From the NCBI RefSeq assembly GCF_019977735.1, contig NZ_AP025018.1:2418001-2482000 (forward strand): a DNA stretch of 64,000 nucleotides. Reading direction: 5' to 3'. How positions within the stretch are numbered: position 1 is the stretch's first letter; each line of letters begins with the position of its first letter. This DNA comes from Calothrix sp. PCC 7716 (GTDB lineage: Bacteria; Cyanobacteriota; Cyanobacteriia; Cyanobacteriales; Nostocaceae). The notes beneath the pieces were generated by a model that worked only from the letters and a program-made list of their open reading frames with translations, did no database searches and was not told the DNA's origin. The position numbers and the translations under genes are program-made. This document shows positions 54,986-64,000 of this stretch, piece by piece.

Positions 54986-57592
54986 GTGGTTAAGTTTACC
55001 TCTTGGTTCAAAGACAAAACCAACTTGAGTGATACGCATACAAACAATTCTGAGTTGCCATCGGGCAACGATGTTCAACCGACTGTTGAGGTTGACGTTT
55101 CAGAATTGACGACTGATGAAGAGAAGCCAAGAAAGCAAGGCAAAGGTAAGCAGTTGCGGGAACAAGTCGGGAGAGTGTCATCTACAATCGTCTCTAAACT
55201 CCCTGGTCACCCAAAACCGCTATATCGTCGGTTCTGGTTTATTGCTTTCTTAGGTTTAGGTGGTGGCGCCATTGCGGTGGCTAATACAATTTCGTCTATA
55301 GATCGAAATTTACCTCCTACTTCAGAACTTAACAGCTTGGTACGTGAGCAAACGCTGACTATTAAAGCTGTTGATGGCACAATTTTGCAGCAGTCAGGAC
55401 CTGCAACACGCGAACAACTAGCTCTTTCAGAAATTCCCGAAAAACTTAGAAAAGCTTTTATTGCTTCTGAAGACCGACGCTTTGATAAACATAACGGAGT
55501 TGATGCTCAAGGTATCGCTCGTGCTGTGGTCAATAATTTGCGCTCGCAAAATGTTGTTGAAGGTGGTAGTACTATTACCCAGCAGTTAGCGCGTATTCTT
55601 TTCCTGAAGCAAGAAAAAACCATGTTGCGTAAGGTTAGAGAAGTGCGTTTAGCTCAGAAGATGGAAAAAGAATTAAGCAAAGACATGATTTTGGAACGAT
55701 ATTTAAATCTTGTTTACCTTGGTTCTGGCGCCTATGGTGTTGGTGATGCTTCTTGGGTATATTTTAGTAAGCCAGTTAGCGAACTAACTTTGGGTGAAAT
55801 GGCTACTATCGCTGGTTTGGCACCTGCACCAAGTGTGTACGCTCCAGATAAAAACCCCGAAGCAGCAAAACAGCGTCGCAACTTAGTATTGCAGCGAATG
55901 TTTGAAGACGGTGTAATTACTGCTGCCGAAAGACAAGAAGCAGTTTTAGAAACACTTACTATTAAATCAAGCCTACCCAAACGCTTAGAAGTTCAAGCTC
56001 CTTACTTTACTAGCTTTGTTCAAAAAGAACTGCCGAAGTACGTTTCCCCCGAAGTTATAGAAGCAGGTGGGTTAACCGTAGAAACAACTCTCAACCCAAC
56101 GATGCAAGCAGCAGCAGACAAAGCTGTCGCGAAAACATTGCGAAATCAAGGACGTTGGGAAAACTTTAAACAGGCAGCATTAGTTTCAATTGACCCCCGC
56201 ACTGGACAAATTAAAGCGATGGTGGGTGGTAAAGATTTTGGTAAATACCAATTTAATCGCGTTACCCAAGCACAGCGACAACCTGGCTCAACTTTTAAAG
56301 GATTTCTTTACGCAGCAGCTATTGCTACTGGCATGAGTCCTTATGACACTTTTCAAGATAGCCCATTAGTAGTAGACGGTTACGAACCAAAGAATTTTGA
56401 TGAAGGTTATCGAGGTTCGCTTGATATGCGAACTGCCCTAACTAAATCAATTAATATTGTCGCAGTAAGAATTTTGATGAAAGTGGGCTTTAACCCCGTC
56501 ATCGACCTTGCCCAAAAAATGGGTATAAAGTCTGAACTCCGACCAATGTATTCTTTAGCACTTGGTTCTTCTGAAGTTAATTTGCTTGAATTAACAAGTG
56601 CTTATGGAAGTTTTGCGACTGAAGGGGTTCATAACGAAGTACACGGTATTACCCGTATTCTTAATCGTCGAGGTGAAGAAATTTGGAAGGCAAATTTCAC
56701 ACCCGTTCGCGCGCTTGATTCTGACAGCGCTAATATTACAACCTGGATGTTAAGAAATGTTGTAACATCTGGAACTGGTCAACCTGCACAGTTGGGCAAT
56801 CGTCCAGTAGCAGGTAAAACTGGAACGACTGATGAAGCTCGTGATTTGTGGTTTATTGGATTTATTCCACAACTTGTAACTGGGGTATGGTTGGGTAACG
56901 ATAATAATAATGTTACTTACGGCAGTAGTGCGAGTGCGGCTTACACTTGGCACGAGTTTATGGAAGAAGCTGTAAAGGGAATGTCCGTTGAACAATTTGC
57001 CGAACGTCCAAAACTCAATCGTCGTAAAGGCACTATTAAAGCTGAACCAGTTAAAGCTAGACGACTTGTCAACCGTTCATTCTCTAGTAACGAGCGCTCT
57101 GGTGATGACAGTCCTGGTGATGATTCTTCTAGACAATCGAGAAGGCGCCGCAGTAGTCAAGTAAGTTCCGACACTAACGATAACGATAACAACGAACAAT
57201 CATCAAGAAGGCGCCGACGTTCTTACCAAAGCTTCCAGCAAGATAACTCAGATGATAATACGCCACGTCGTCGCAGACGGCGTAGTCGAAGCGATGATTC
57301 CAATTCGTCGTCGAGTAGCACATCAAATAATAGCTCAGATTCTTCCTCAGAGTCTCGTCAAAGGCGCCGACGTAGAAGTTCCTCAAATTCAGATTCGTCT
57401 TCTTCGTCATCTCAACCAACGTCTTCGTCGCGTCGTCGTAGAAGTTTAGAATCTTCTTCAGATAGTGGTAGCTCTAGACCCTCACGTCAAAGAAGTTCTG
57501 GCTCCAATGGTTCAAGTAGCGGTTCAGGTAGCAACAATTCCTCACCAAACACACCATCATGGCGTGAACGTTTGAGACCCGATGGTGGTTAG
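54986..57592 (+). CDS. class A penicillin-binding protein (PBP1A family) with a long Ser/Arg-rich tail
   Basis: This 868-residue protein starts at a GTG preceded by GAGGAA. A transmembrane segment is at about 83-103. The transglycosylase domain has SEDRRFDKHNGVDAQGIARA (catalytic E162) and GGSTITQQLAR. The transpeptidase has the active serine S435 in QPGSTFKG, SIN at 488-490 and KTGTTDEARD from 611. From about 690 to the end the tail is low-complexity Ser/Arg/Asp/Asn, with RRRRRS-type clusters. It builds and cross-links peptidoglycan. Confidence 0.94.
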   Translation: MVKFTSWFKDKTNLSDTHTNNSELPSGNDVQPTVEVDVSELTTDEEKPRKQGKGKQLREQVGRVSSTIVSKLPGHPKPLYRRFWFIAFLGLGGGAIAVANTISSIDRNLPPTSELNSLVREQTLTIKAVDGTILQQSGPATREQLALSEIPEKLRKAFIASEDRRFDKHNGVDAQGIARAVVNNLRSQNVVEGGSTITQQLARILFLKQEKTMLRKVREVRLAQKMEKELSKDMILERYLNLVYLGSGAYGVGDASWVYFSKPVSELTLGEMATIAGLAPAPSVYAPDKNPEAAKQRRNLVLQRMFEDGVITAAERQEAVLETLTIKSSLPKRLEVQAPYFTSFVQKELPKYVSPEVIEAGGLTVETTLNPTMQAAADKAVAKTLRNQGRWENFKQAALVSIDPRTGQIKAMVGGKDFGKYQFNRVTQAQRQPGSTFKGFLYAAAIATGMSPYDTFQDSPLVVDGYEPKNFDEGYRGSLDMRTALTKSINIVAVRILMKVGFNPVIDLAQKMGIKSELRPMYSLALGSSEVNLLELTSAYGSFATEGVHNEVHGITRILNRRGEEIWKANFTPVRALDSDSANITTWMLRNVVTSGTGQPAQLGNRPVAGKTGTTDEARDLWFIGFIPQLVTGVWLGNDNNNVTYGSSASAAYTWHEFMEEAVKGMSVEQFAERPKLNRRKGTIKAEPVKARRLVNRSFSSNERSGDDSPGDDSSRQSRRRRSSQVSSDTNDNDNNEQSSRRRRRSYQSFQQDNSDDNTPRRRRRRSRSDDSNSSSSSTSNNSSDSSSESRQRRRRRSSSNSDSSSSSSQPTSSSRRRRSLESSSDSGSSRPSRQRSSGSNGSSSGSGSNNSSPNTPSWRERLRPDGG

Positions 57593-57675
57593 TCAGGTTA
57601 AGTATAGTACAATAAAATAATATAAAAGGTTCTCGATTTTCTCAAAATCTGGAATCTCACACCCAATAACTGCAT

Positions 57676-57716
57676 ACCCGCACAAACAACTTTTATGCTT
57701 TTTGCGCGGGTTTTTT
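57676..57716 (+). terminator. terminator after the PBP gene
   Basis: ACCCGC-ACAAA and TTTTTGC-GCGGGT form an imperfect stem with a loop of about 15 bases, followed by TTTTTT at 57711. It lies 84 bp beyond the PBP stop. Confidence 0.7.
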
Positions 57717-57882
57717 ACTATTTAAATTTATTTGTATAAAATACTACTCATCCTCAAGAAATTTAAATCTCCTTCTACAGTACTTTTGAGCATTCTCCCT
57801 ACTGGGAGATGAAGTTAGAACCTAATTTTTATACGGTCATAAGTAGCGCAGTTAGTAGCACAGTTAACAAAAGGAAATACTT

Positions 57883-58110
57883 ATGTACTTATTCATGCAA
57901 GCGGCAGGCGCCGTATCTCAAGAGCCTAGTTTTCCAGTAGCTTCAGTTGCAGTATATGTAATTGGTTTTATCGCTGCTACAACAATAGGTTCTATAGCTT
58001 GGTATAACTCAAAGCGTCCTGTAGGTTGGGAAGACAAAGAGCGTCCAAGTGTTGTACCCAAAGTTGAAAAAGAAGAAACCCCAGGTATTGGAGAACCAAA
58101 AACTGAATAA
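57883..58110 (+). CDS. Psb35-like photosystem II-associated small membrane protein
   Basis: This 75-residue protein has one transmembrane helix (VASVAVYVIGFIAATTIGSI) followed by AWYNSKRPVGWEDKERPSVV and an acidic tail ending IGEPKTE. The WYNSKRPVGWE segment matches proteins annotated as Psb35-related in cyanobacteria. Psb35 is reported to associate with CP47 and stabilise early photosystem II complexes. The link is from memory of the motif; the function here is inferred. AGGA lies 8 bp before the ATG. Confidence 0.7.
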   Translation: MYLFMQAAGAVSQEPSFPVASVAVYVIGFIAATTIGSIAWYNSKRPVGWEDKERPSVVPKVEKEETPGIGEPKTE

Positions 58111-58115
58111 AGTAA

Positions 58116-58203
58116 TGAGTGCTGAGTTTTGAGTGCTGAGTCATCATTTACTACTCAGCACTCAGCACTCAGCACTTTCAACTAATTCTTGCACTCAGCA
58201 CTT
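58116..58203. repeat. inverted AGTGCTGAGT arrays
   Basis: GAGTGCTGAGTTTTGAGTGC (58116-58135) and CTCAGCACTCAGCACTCAGC (58155-58174), with a further CACTCAGCACTT at 58192, lie between convergent genes. Confidence 0.85.
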
Positions 58204-58207
58204 TTAA

Positions 58208-58639
58208 TTAATTTTGGATTTCAATCCAACGACGGTAAAGTTTTTGAATCTGCTTTAGAATAGTGTCGGCTACTGGCTTGTTAGAATCTTTGCTATCAGA
58301 TAATTTCAACAGCTTACTCAGTAGCTTCGCTTCTTCACTCGCAACATCACCGTCACTATATATCAACCCACTAATAGACTCAATCAACTTTTGACAATCT
58401 TCGTGAGTCGGATGTTCTCCTAAGTACTCATGTACCCAGTCATAAAACTCGTTTGGTTTCACTGATAAAAATTCATACAGAAACGGTCTTATTTCCGGGT
58501 CGTTTGTCAAATTATTCGCTTGAGCGATTTGATGTAGATATTTACGCTCTTCAGGTTGGATTATACCGTCAATCCATGCGGCGCCTATCAGTATTTTTAC
58601 TTGTGTTTTTACGCTCGAATCGGTTCTCATATACTGCAA
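58208..58639 (-). CDS. TerB-like tellurite resistance domain protein
   Basis: This 143-residue protein has two TerB-type half repeats, VKILIGAAWIDGIIQPEERK and LIYSDGDVASEEAKLLSKLL. The D-G-x-x-x-x-E-E pattern probably binds a divalent metal. The start is MQYMRTDSS or the Met three residues later. TerB domains occur in stress-response proteins; a specific role is unknown. Confidence 0.88.
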   Translation of the reverse strand: MQYMRTDSSVKTQVKILIGAAWIDGIIQPEERKYLHQIAQANNLTNDPEIRPFLYEFLSVKPNEFYDWVHEYLGEHPTHEDCQKLIESISGLIYSDGDVASEEAKLLSKLLKLSDSKDSNKPVADTILKQIQKLYRRWIEIQN

Positions 58640-58693
58640 GACCTTTATGAGTGGATTTCACCTTGATGCAATCCTAACAATACAAGCGAGTAT

Positions 58694-60028
58694 TTACTGA
58701 GAATTGTTTGATTTTCTTAACCGGGTCATGAAAAAACCATCCATATTATATTGATGCGGCATCACTTTTAACCAGCCTTGCGGCATTATATAATTATTTA
58801 AGAATGAATTAGGGAAAGGTGCCTCAATTTCCCAGTTTGGGTTTGCGACTAAAAACGACTCAATAACCGCTTCATTTTCGAGTGGGTGTAATGTACATGT
58901 AGCATAGACTAATACACCACCTGGTTTTACATATTTTGCCGTGTTCGACAATAGCTCACGCTGAAGCACAGCTAATTCTTCTACACTTTCAGGAGTTTGG
59001 CGCCATCGTGCATCTGCATGACGGTGTAAGGTACCTAGTCCAGAACAAGGAGCATCAACTAAAACGCGGTCGGCAGTATTAATAAACTGTGAGAAACTTC
59101 GACTATCTCCAATACAAATTTCTATAGACTTTAATTGTAAACGACGGGCATTCTCTTCAAGTTTACGAAGCCGCGAAGCAGTACGGTCACAAGCCCATAT
59201 TTTACCTTCATCACCCATCAGTTCCGCAATATGAGTTGTTTTTCCACCCGGCGCCGCACAAGCATCAATTATCACTTCTCCTGGTTGCGGGTCAAGCAAG
59301 TGAGCTACTAGCTGCGCGCTGCTATCTTGGACACTCCACCAACCTTGTTCATAACCGGGTAAATTTTGAATGGCGCCGTTACTACCAATTAAACGTAAAG
59401 CTTGGGGTAAATAACCAAGTTTTTCATATTCAATATTACTATCGTAAAAAGCTGTTTCAACTTCTCTAATCGTCGCACGAAGCAAATTAACCCGTAAATC
59501 AATTGTCGGTGTTTGGTTCATCCATTGGCATAATTTCTCAGTTTCTTCTTCACCAAACTGTTTTACCCACACATCAATTATCCAATCAGGAAAACTATAT
59601 AAAACTCCTAACCCTTCCGCTTTTAGCTTTTCCCCCTCACGTATAAACGAGCGTAACATTCCATTCACAACAGGAGCAAGCTGTACAAAACCATTATCCT
59701 TTGCAAGTTCTACAGTTGTGTTTACAGCAGCAGAAGCGGGTATGCGGTCTTGGTACATCAATTGGTACAAACCGATATGTAAAATAGTACGCAAGTCCTT
59801 TGGTTGCTGGTGTGCTTTCTTCTTTCCAAGCAAGTCAATAAAATAATCAAGCGTTCGTTGGCGCCGAACACATCCATAAACCAATTCAGTAACGAGGCGC
59901 CGTTCATTATCAGCCAAATTCGATTTTGAATTATATTTTTGTAAAGCACGGTCAAGAGCAACATCAACAAAGGCGCCTTTATGGACATCACGCAAAGCAA
60001 TAAAAGCAATTTGACGAGCAGAAAACAT
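58694..60028 (-). CDS. rsmB: 16S rRNA (cytosine-5) methyltransferase RsmB
   Basis: This 444-residue protein has the NusB-like RNA-binding N-terminal domain (RQIAFIALRDVHKGAFVDVA, RRLVTELVYGCVRRQ) and a SAM methyltransferase domain with VIIDACAAPGGKTTHIAEL, VDAPCSGLGTLHRHADARWR (first catalytic Cys) and VYATCTLHPLENE (second). It methylates C967 of 16S rRNA. Confidence 0.95.
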   Translation of the reverse strand: MFSARQIAFIALRDVHKGAFVDVALDRALQKYNSKSNLADNERRLVTELVYGCVRRQRTLDYFIDLLGKKKAHQQPKDLRTILHIGLYQLMYQDRIPASAAVNTTVELAKDNGFVQLAPVVNGMLRSFIREGEKLKAEGLGVLYSFPDWIIDVWVKQFGEEETEKLCQWMNQTPTIDLRVNLLRATIREVETAFYDSNIEYEKLGYLPQALRLIGSNGAIQNLPGYEQGWWSVQDSSAQLVAHLLDPQPGEVIIDACAAPGGKTTHIAELMGDEGKIWACDRTASRLRKLEENARRLQLKSIEICIGDSRSFSQFINTADRVLVDAPCSGLGTLHRHADARWRQTPESVEELAVLQRELLSNTAKYVKPGGVLVYATCTLHPLENEAVIESFLVANPNWEIEAPFPNSFLNNYIMPQGWLKVMPHQYNMDGFFMTRLRKSNNSQ

Positions 60029-60050
60029 TAAATACTCATAATTTTTTAAT

Positions 60051-60085
60051 TAAGAAACCAGGTTTCTCCAAGAAACCTGGTTTCT
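60051..60085. repeat. GAAACCTGGTTTC hairpin pair
   Basis: GAAACCAGGTTTC and GAAACCTGGTTTC, separated by CCAA or similar, lie between rsmB and the invertase gene. They are variants of the GAAACCCGGTTTC family. Confidence 0.85.
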
Positions 60086-60090
60086 ATATA

Positions 60091-61551
60091 TTAATACCGC
60101 GCAGTATCAACAACGCTACCAATTTCAAACTCACACGCACGCGATACAAGTTCCTGCGGTAATTCTTCAAAGCTAACCAAAGGCAAGTGTTGAGGATTCT
60201 CAATAAGTTCTTTAGCAAGTAAAAAGCCAGCAATAGTCCAGGTTTGGTACTTCCGAGCTTGCTTACCAATCAATCTTCCCTTCTTACCGTCATAATACTC
60301 AACCCACTCATCATTCTTTAAACGTGGAGCAGCAACGGCAATTGCTTTTTTAGCAAGGTCAATACGATTCGTTTTCACAGCAGCAGCAGCCAACATCCAT
60401 AATAAAACGGGCCAACTTCCAGCATTGTGATAAGACCAAGGAATATTTTTAGGGTCACATCCAGTGACAATTCGATACTCTTCACCTTCTAAAGCAGGGA
60501 AACAAATCTTCATCGGCATGTCCCCAACTAAATTATCCCAGCGTTGGTCTACCAAATTCATAATCGCTTGCGATTGTTCTTCAGTAGCTAGTTCCGAAAT
60601 AATTGCCATCAAGTTACCAAGCGAGAAAAAGCGCGTATCGAGTTGTGACGGTCCCACATTACCCGCAAGATAACCACCATTGATAGGTAGCCATTTGTCT
60701 AGTTCATAATAAGGAAGCGAATCACTATATATATTAAATAGATTTACTGCCGCCTTTCCATATTCTTCGCCCTTAAAACGGTAAATTGCATTGAGACGGT
60801 TTATATCAATCCAGTAGTGCTGGCGAATATGAGCGCACAATAAGGGTAAACGGTTATCGATAGCAGCAACAATATTTTCGTTGTACTCACATACTAATAG
60901 TTCTCGTGCTGCACGTAGTGAAGCATAGAATAAAGCTTGAATTTCTAGAGGATGACCATAAATTCCCATCCTACGGTCAATCATGCAGGCGCCATCGGGT
61001 ACCAACAGTGTTGGGTACATATCAAAGCGATTTGCCAAGCATAATTCTACAATCAACTTGATACCAGTTTGAAATTCTGGTTGATAAGCAAAACAGAAAT
61101 CTTTGGTTGCTACGACATAAGCGCGTAACAAAATAATCCACCATAAGCAAGAGTCTACTGGTGTGACTCGTGCTATAGCATGTTCACCGAAGTCAGCGTC
61201 AAGGTATTCTTTACCATCTATTGACACAACTTTAAAACTAGCGGGCATTAATCCGCGTGCTGGTTTGTAAGCATCGAGTTCACGTTCTTTTGGTTGCAAC
61301 TTGAGAGTTTCTTCTAAGAAGTTACGAACAATATCAGTTCTACCCTTCATTAAAAATATCAGAGCAGATGACACAAAATCGCGTACAAATACTTGGTCAT
61401 AATTCAGCGCTTCTGTTGAATTATCAAATGCCGCTACAGTTCCAACTGGGCGCCCTTGATAGTACACAATAGATTTTTCTAAAGCTTCCCAAGCTTCTGC
61501 GTCGATATCGTTGTCTTTTACTGTTGTTGCTGCTAAGTCCTTAAGTTGCAT
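60091..61551 (-). CDS. alkaline/neutral invertase (GH100)
   Basis: The protein is about 486 residues from the ATG at 61551 ([15 protein letters not shown]); an AAGGAG precedes it, and an in-frame TTG lies upstream at 61578. Landmarks of GH100 are [20 protein letters not shown]-like, [33 protein letters not shown] and [14 protein letters not shown]. It hydrolyses sucrose to glucose and fructose in the cytoplasm. In heterocystous species such invertases feed sucrose arriving from vegetative cells, but that role is not shown here. Confidence 0.95.
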   Translation of the reverse strand: MQLKDLAATTVKDNDIDAEAWEALEKSIVYYQGRPVGTVAAFDNSTEALNYDQVFVRDFVSSALIFLMKGRTDIVRNFLEETLKLQPKERELDAYKPARGLMPASFKVVSIDGKEYLDADFGEHAIARVTPVDSCLWWIILLRAYVVATKDFCFAYQPEFQTGIKLIVELCLANRFDMYPTLLVPDGACMIDRRMGIYGHPLEIQALFYASLRAARELLVCEYNENIVAAIDNRLPLLCAHIRQHYWIDINRLNAIYRFKGEEYGKAAVNLFNIYSDSLPYYELDKWLPINGGYLAGNVGPSQLDTRFFSLGNLMAIISELATEEQSQAIMNLVDQRWDNLVGDMPMKICFPALEGEEYRIVTGCDPKNIPWSYHNAGSWPVLLWMLAAAAVKTNRIDLAKKAIAVAAPRLKNDEWVEYYDGKKGRLIGKQARKYQTWTIAGFLLAKELIENPQHLPLVSFEELPQELVSRACEFEIGSVVDTARY

Positions 61552-63314
61552 CGTCAGAAAACTCCTTTTCAATTTCAATGATTAATGGTAGAAGCGACTT
61601 TTATAAACTTGCTATCTTCATATTAACAATACTGTTTTCTGAAAAAGCAAATCTTATTATCTGCACTTTTAAATGGAAAACTATATTTACTTACTCAAAC
61701 CGCCATTAAATTAACGATTCTCGCTTGTAAACTAACTGTGTATATTGCTTGTTAAATGTAAATTAATACCTGTCTTAAGCTTTTGCGTGTACTACAAATG
61801 CTCAAATTTTACAAACTTGCACTCTCGTTTATTGAACAAGATATAACTAATTATTTCTACTACCTAGATATTTTGTTTCACAAAGAAACTCATTAGTTTG
61901 ACTTATCCGGTAAATTTAGACTTAAGTAGTTTTACCAGCTTTTACCCACAAGACGTTCAAGTTACCAGACATAATTATCTAAATACATATTAATCATAAT
62001 TTATAACCTTTTTTCACAATATGCAACATTATTTTCATAATCCACGCATTACACGTATGCTTTAGCAACATAGTTAACCTTAAATAAAATTTGAATAATC
62101 AACACAAAACCTTGAAACCCTTTATATAATTGCCTTGTACACAAATGCAAAAACTCGCAAACATTTATAAAGTGTTTGCAAAGTGTCATTTTTGACAAAT
62201 AACAAAAATTAACAAAACTAATTAATCTGATTATCAATTTAGAGCTAGATTAAATATTTTTGACACTGTTAACTTTGCTTGAGTCGTGTCAAGTATCAAA
62301 ATAGACATTTTGTCTGGCTTTGAGTATTGATAATCAACATGTTAGTTCTACGTATTCAAGCATTGAGTCAAGTTGACTATTATGTGAAGGTAAACGAGCT
62401 AATATTGTGACGATAAAATAATGCATAGCTGAAATAATAAGTGTATGTACAAAATTCTCAAATTAACTAGCAATACAAATTATTATAATCATGCTTACCA
62501 ATTTTGATAATTTTTGATATCATGATGTGAATTTACTTTTTTTACATACTAACTTTATTGGTATTAAAAAATTTTAAAGTCTTTATGTTAAATTGCGATT
62601 ATTGAATTGTAATATAATTAGACACAGGTTTATTTAGTACAAACTTTCGCAAAAGACGACTTTTAATACTAAGACAAGATATAACTCAGGTTTAACTACT
62701 GCGCTTACTATTATTTTTACTGAAAAAAGTGTAACATCTGTAAAGGGTTATACAAAACAAATACATAACAGGCAATTTATAACAAAAACTAAAGTATCTG
62801 AACTGACGAGTGACATTACCAAGATATCACCGATGTATATATGTTAGCTAGCCCAAATATACAATTACTTAGTAAAGAATGGTGAAATAATCAGCCCTAA
62901 TTTTAAAGTGACTGTAAATTTAAATTTTGGAAACTGGGTTTATGTATATATTTTTATGCCGTCCTAAGATATAAACATCCGTCAACTTGCCTAAATATCA
63001 AATAAAAATAGCTACTTGTATACATCACTGAAACTACTTAGGTAATAATTCTTATTGAAATTCCTATGCCTTGCAATATAAAGGTGTATTTATTAAAAGG
63101 TTAAGTTTATGTAAACTCAAACGAAAAAATAGTGAAATTTTCTACGTATTATCACGTGCAGAACGTGATATAGTGTTACTCTAATCAATATAGACATTTG
63201 TAACAGTCTTAATAAGTATTAATAAGTACTTTAGCTTATCATCAATTGTATAACAACGATACATTTTACACAAATTGCATTCAGTAGTAATCTGACTGTT
63301 CTATAGAATAATCT
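61552..63314. other. 1.76-kb AT-rich non-coding region
   Basis: No ORF of convincing length or composition is present on either strand. No GGCGCC is seen, in contrast to the rest of the window. Poly-T and poly-A tracts and many TTAATTA/TATAAT-like strings occur. A clear dyad lies at 63150-63170. It may hold promoters for both flanking genes, an untranslated leader or a decayed gene. Confidence 0.65.
63150..63170. promoter_or_regulatory. ATCACGT-GCAGA-ACGTGAT operator-like dyad
   Basis: TATCACGT and ACGTGATA form a perfect 8-bp inverted repeat with a 5-bp spacer, 145 bp upstream of the last gene. Its sharp symmetry in AT-rich non-coding DNA fits a dimeric regulator site, but the regulator is unknown. 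Confidence 0.45.
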
Positions 63315-64000
63315 ATGCTTAAAACAACTCAAGTTGTAGAAACTCCGTCAGTTGAACGTTTGCTTAACCTCTGGGCACAGCGTTATACACTTGGCATGAA
63401 TCGAACCTTTAATCAAAACTCACTTGGTAGTAAGTTGCTTGAGAGTGCATCTTCAAAAGGTCGAACTTTAACGGCGACCAAGCTGAAAGATAATATACTG
63501 ACCGTTAACTGCCAAATGGGATGGATACAAACGAAGACACTTTATGCCTACATACCGAATGTGATGGATTTGACGGAAGCACGTCGAATTACACAGTTTG
63601 CGTTTCGCGTATACAAAAAGTTAATCGACGTTTACCAAAAATCTCCCTGTGCAGACGAAGCGCTAACTGACGAATCGTTCTCAAACTTAGAACTACCTGC
63701 AATCCAAGAGTTAGCGTATGCACTTGAACCGACATTACTCGTGTTTCAAGAACAGCATATTGCCTCTAAAGACTGGCGTGCTTTAGGATTTATGACTACG
63801 CAATTAAATTTTACCAATAAATTAATTGCTAAAAAGCTTGAGCCAGAAGAAAAAATCCTGCTTGCTCCTTATTTAAAATTCGTTGAAGAGCAAGTAGCAA
63901 TACCTTGGCAAAGAGTTTGTGCTGCGAGTGCAAAGTATAGCGTTGATTCTGCTGAGTTTCGCTTAGTCGAAGAAATGTTACCAGCGGCGCCGTCTATTGC
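63315..64000 (+). CDS. conserved hypothetical protein, 3' end outside the window
   Basis: At least 228 residues, starting at ATG 63315 (MLKTTQVVETPSVERLLNLW) and running off the right edge. Segments include AQRYTLGMNRTFNQNSLGSK, EARRITQFAFRVYKKLIDVY and PYLKFVEEQVAIPWQRVC, largely helical. No domain is recognised. A long non-coding region precedes it. Confidence 0.75.
   Translation, partial: MLKTTQVVETPSVERLLNLWAQRYTLGMNRTFNQNSLGSKLLESASSKGRTLTATKLKDNILTVNCQMGWIQTKTLYAYIPNVMDLTEARRITQFAFRVYKKLIDVYQKSPCADEALTDESFSNLELPAIQELAYALEPTLLVFQEQHIASKDWRALGFMTTQLNFTNKLIAKKLEPEEKILLAPYLKFVEEQVAIPWQRVCAASAKYSVDSAEFRLVEEMLPAAPSI

Overview
This is a stretch of cyanobacterial chromosome at roughly 40% GC. 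The call rests on psaA-psaB, a Psb35-like photosystem II protein, a GUN4-like protein, a 473-residue NADP-type isocitrate dehydrogenase, a bifunctional aconitase and a two-domain SDR/CIA30 protein like plant HCF173. A protein ending in a Mo-nitrogenase-C domain, an alkaline/neutral invertase, many toxin-antitoxin remnants and abundant short interspersed repeats point to a filamentous, probably heterocyst-forming lineage (Nostocales). That placement is inference. I saw no tRNA, rRNA or CRISPR array.

Layout. 0-3.4 kb: GUN4-like fragment, a small ribbon-helix-helix protein, icd, DUF2294 and a response regulator. 3.9-5.9 kb: the most unusual block, with an SOS-like promoter, a 40-residue leader ORF, an unknown basic protein and divergent paralogues of ribosomal protein L7/L12 and elongation factor Ts. 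5.9-15 kb: CPBP protease, DUF3326, a PD-(D/E)XK-like protein, Hsp20, a PhoX-like Tat protein, ferredoxin and acnB. 15-20.6 kb: a GC-richer PAS histidine kinase, clpP with a DUF4440 gene, and an ArsR/SRPBCC pair with a clear operator-promoter. 20.7-29 kb: two decayed toxin-antitoxin modules (one interrupted by a MITE), a methyltransferase/TSUP/nucleotidyltransferase operon facing a LysR gene, the HCF173-like protein and an orphan HigA-like antitoxin. 28-32 kb: a run of unrecognised proteins. 32-36 kb: an amidase (AtzE type), an AtzG-like protein and an AbgT transporter. 36-40 kb: DUF952, an aspartyl protease fold, a thioredoxin-NHL protein and a proline/threonine-rich lipoprotein. 40.5-45.2 kb: psaA-psaB with a terminator. 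45.3-47.5 kb: a RAYT transposase, its REP repeats and several broken genes (mazF stub, dynamin fragment, DUF2281-like antitoxin). 47.5-61.6 kb: housekeeping genes (old yellow enzyme, GCS2-type ligase, obgE, aroE, folK, PBP1A, rsmB, invertase). 61.6-63.3 kb: 1.7 kb of AT-rich non-coding DNA before a gene that runs off the window.

Genome-wide signals. The hexamer GGCGCC occurs about 120 times by eye (a few are expected at this base composition), while the usual cyanobacterial HIP1 octamer GCGATCGC was not seen. Several repeat families are scattered through the window: GGAG-type REPs, a GTGGGCAGTGCCCAC hairpin, a GAAACCCGGTTTC hairpin, a 28-bp GTAGAGACGCGA palindrome, and AGTGCTGAGT arrays. Some of them run into coding sequence and supply stop codons or internal residues.
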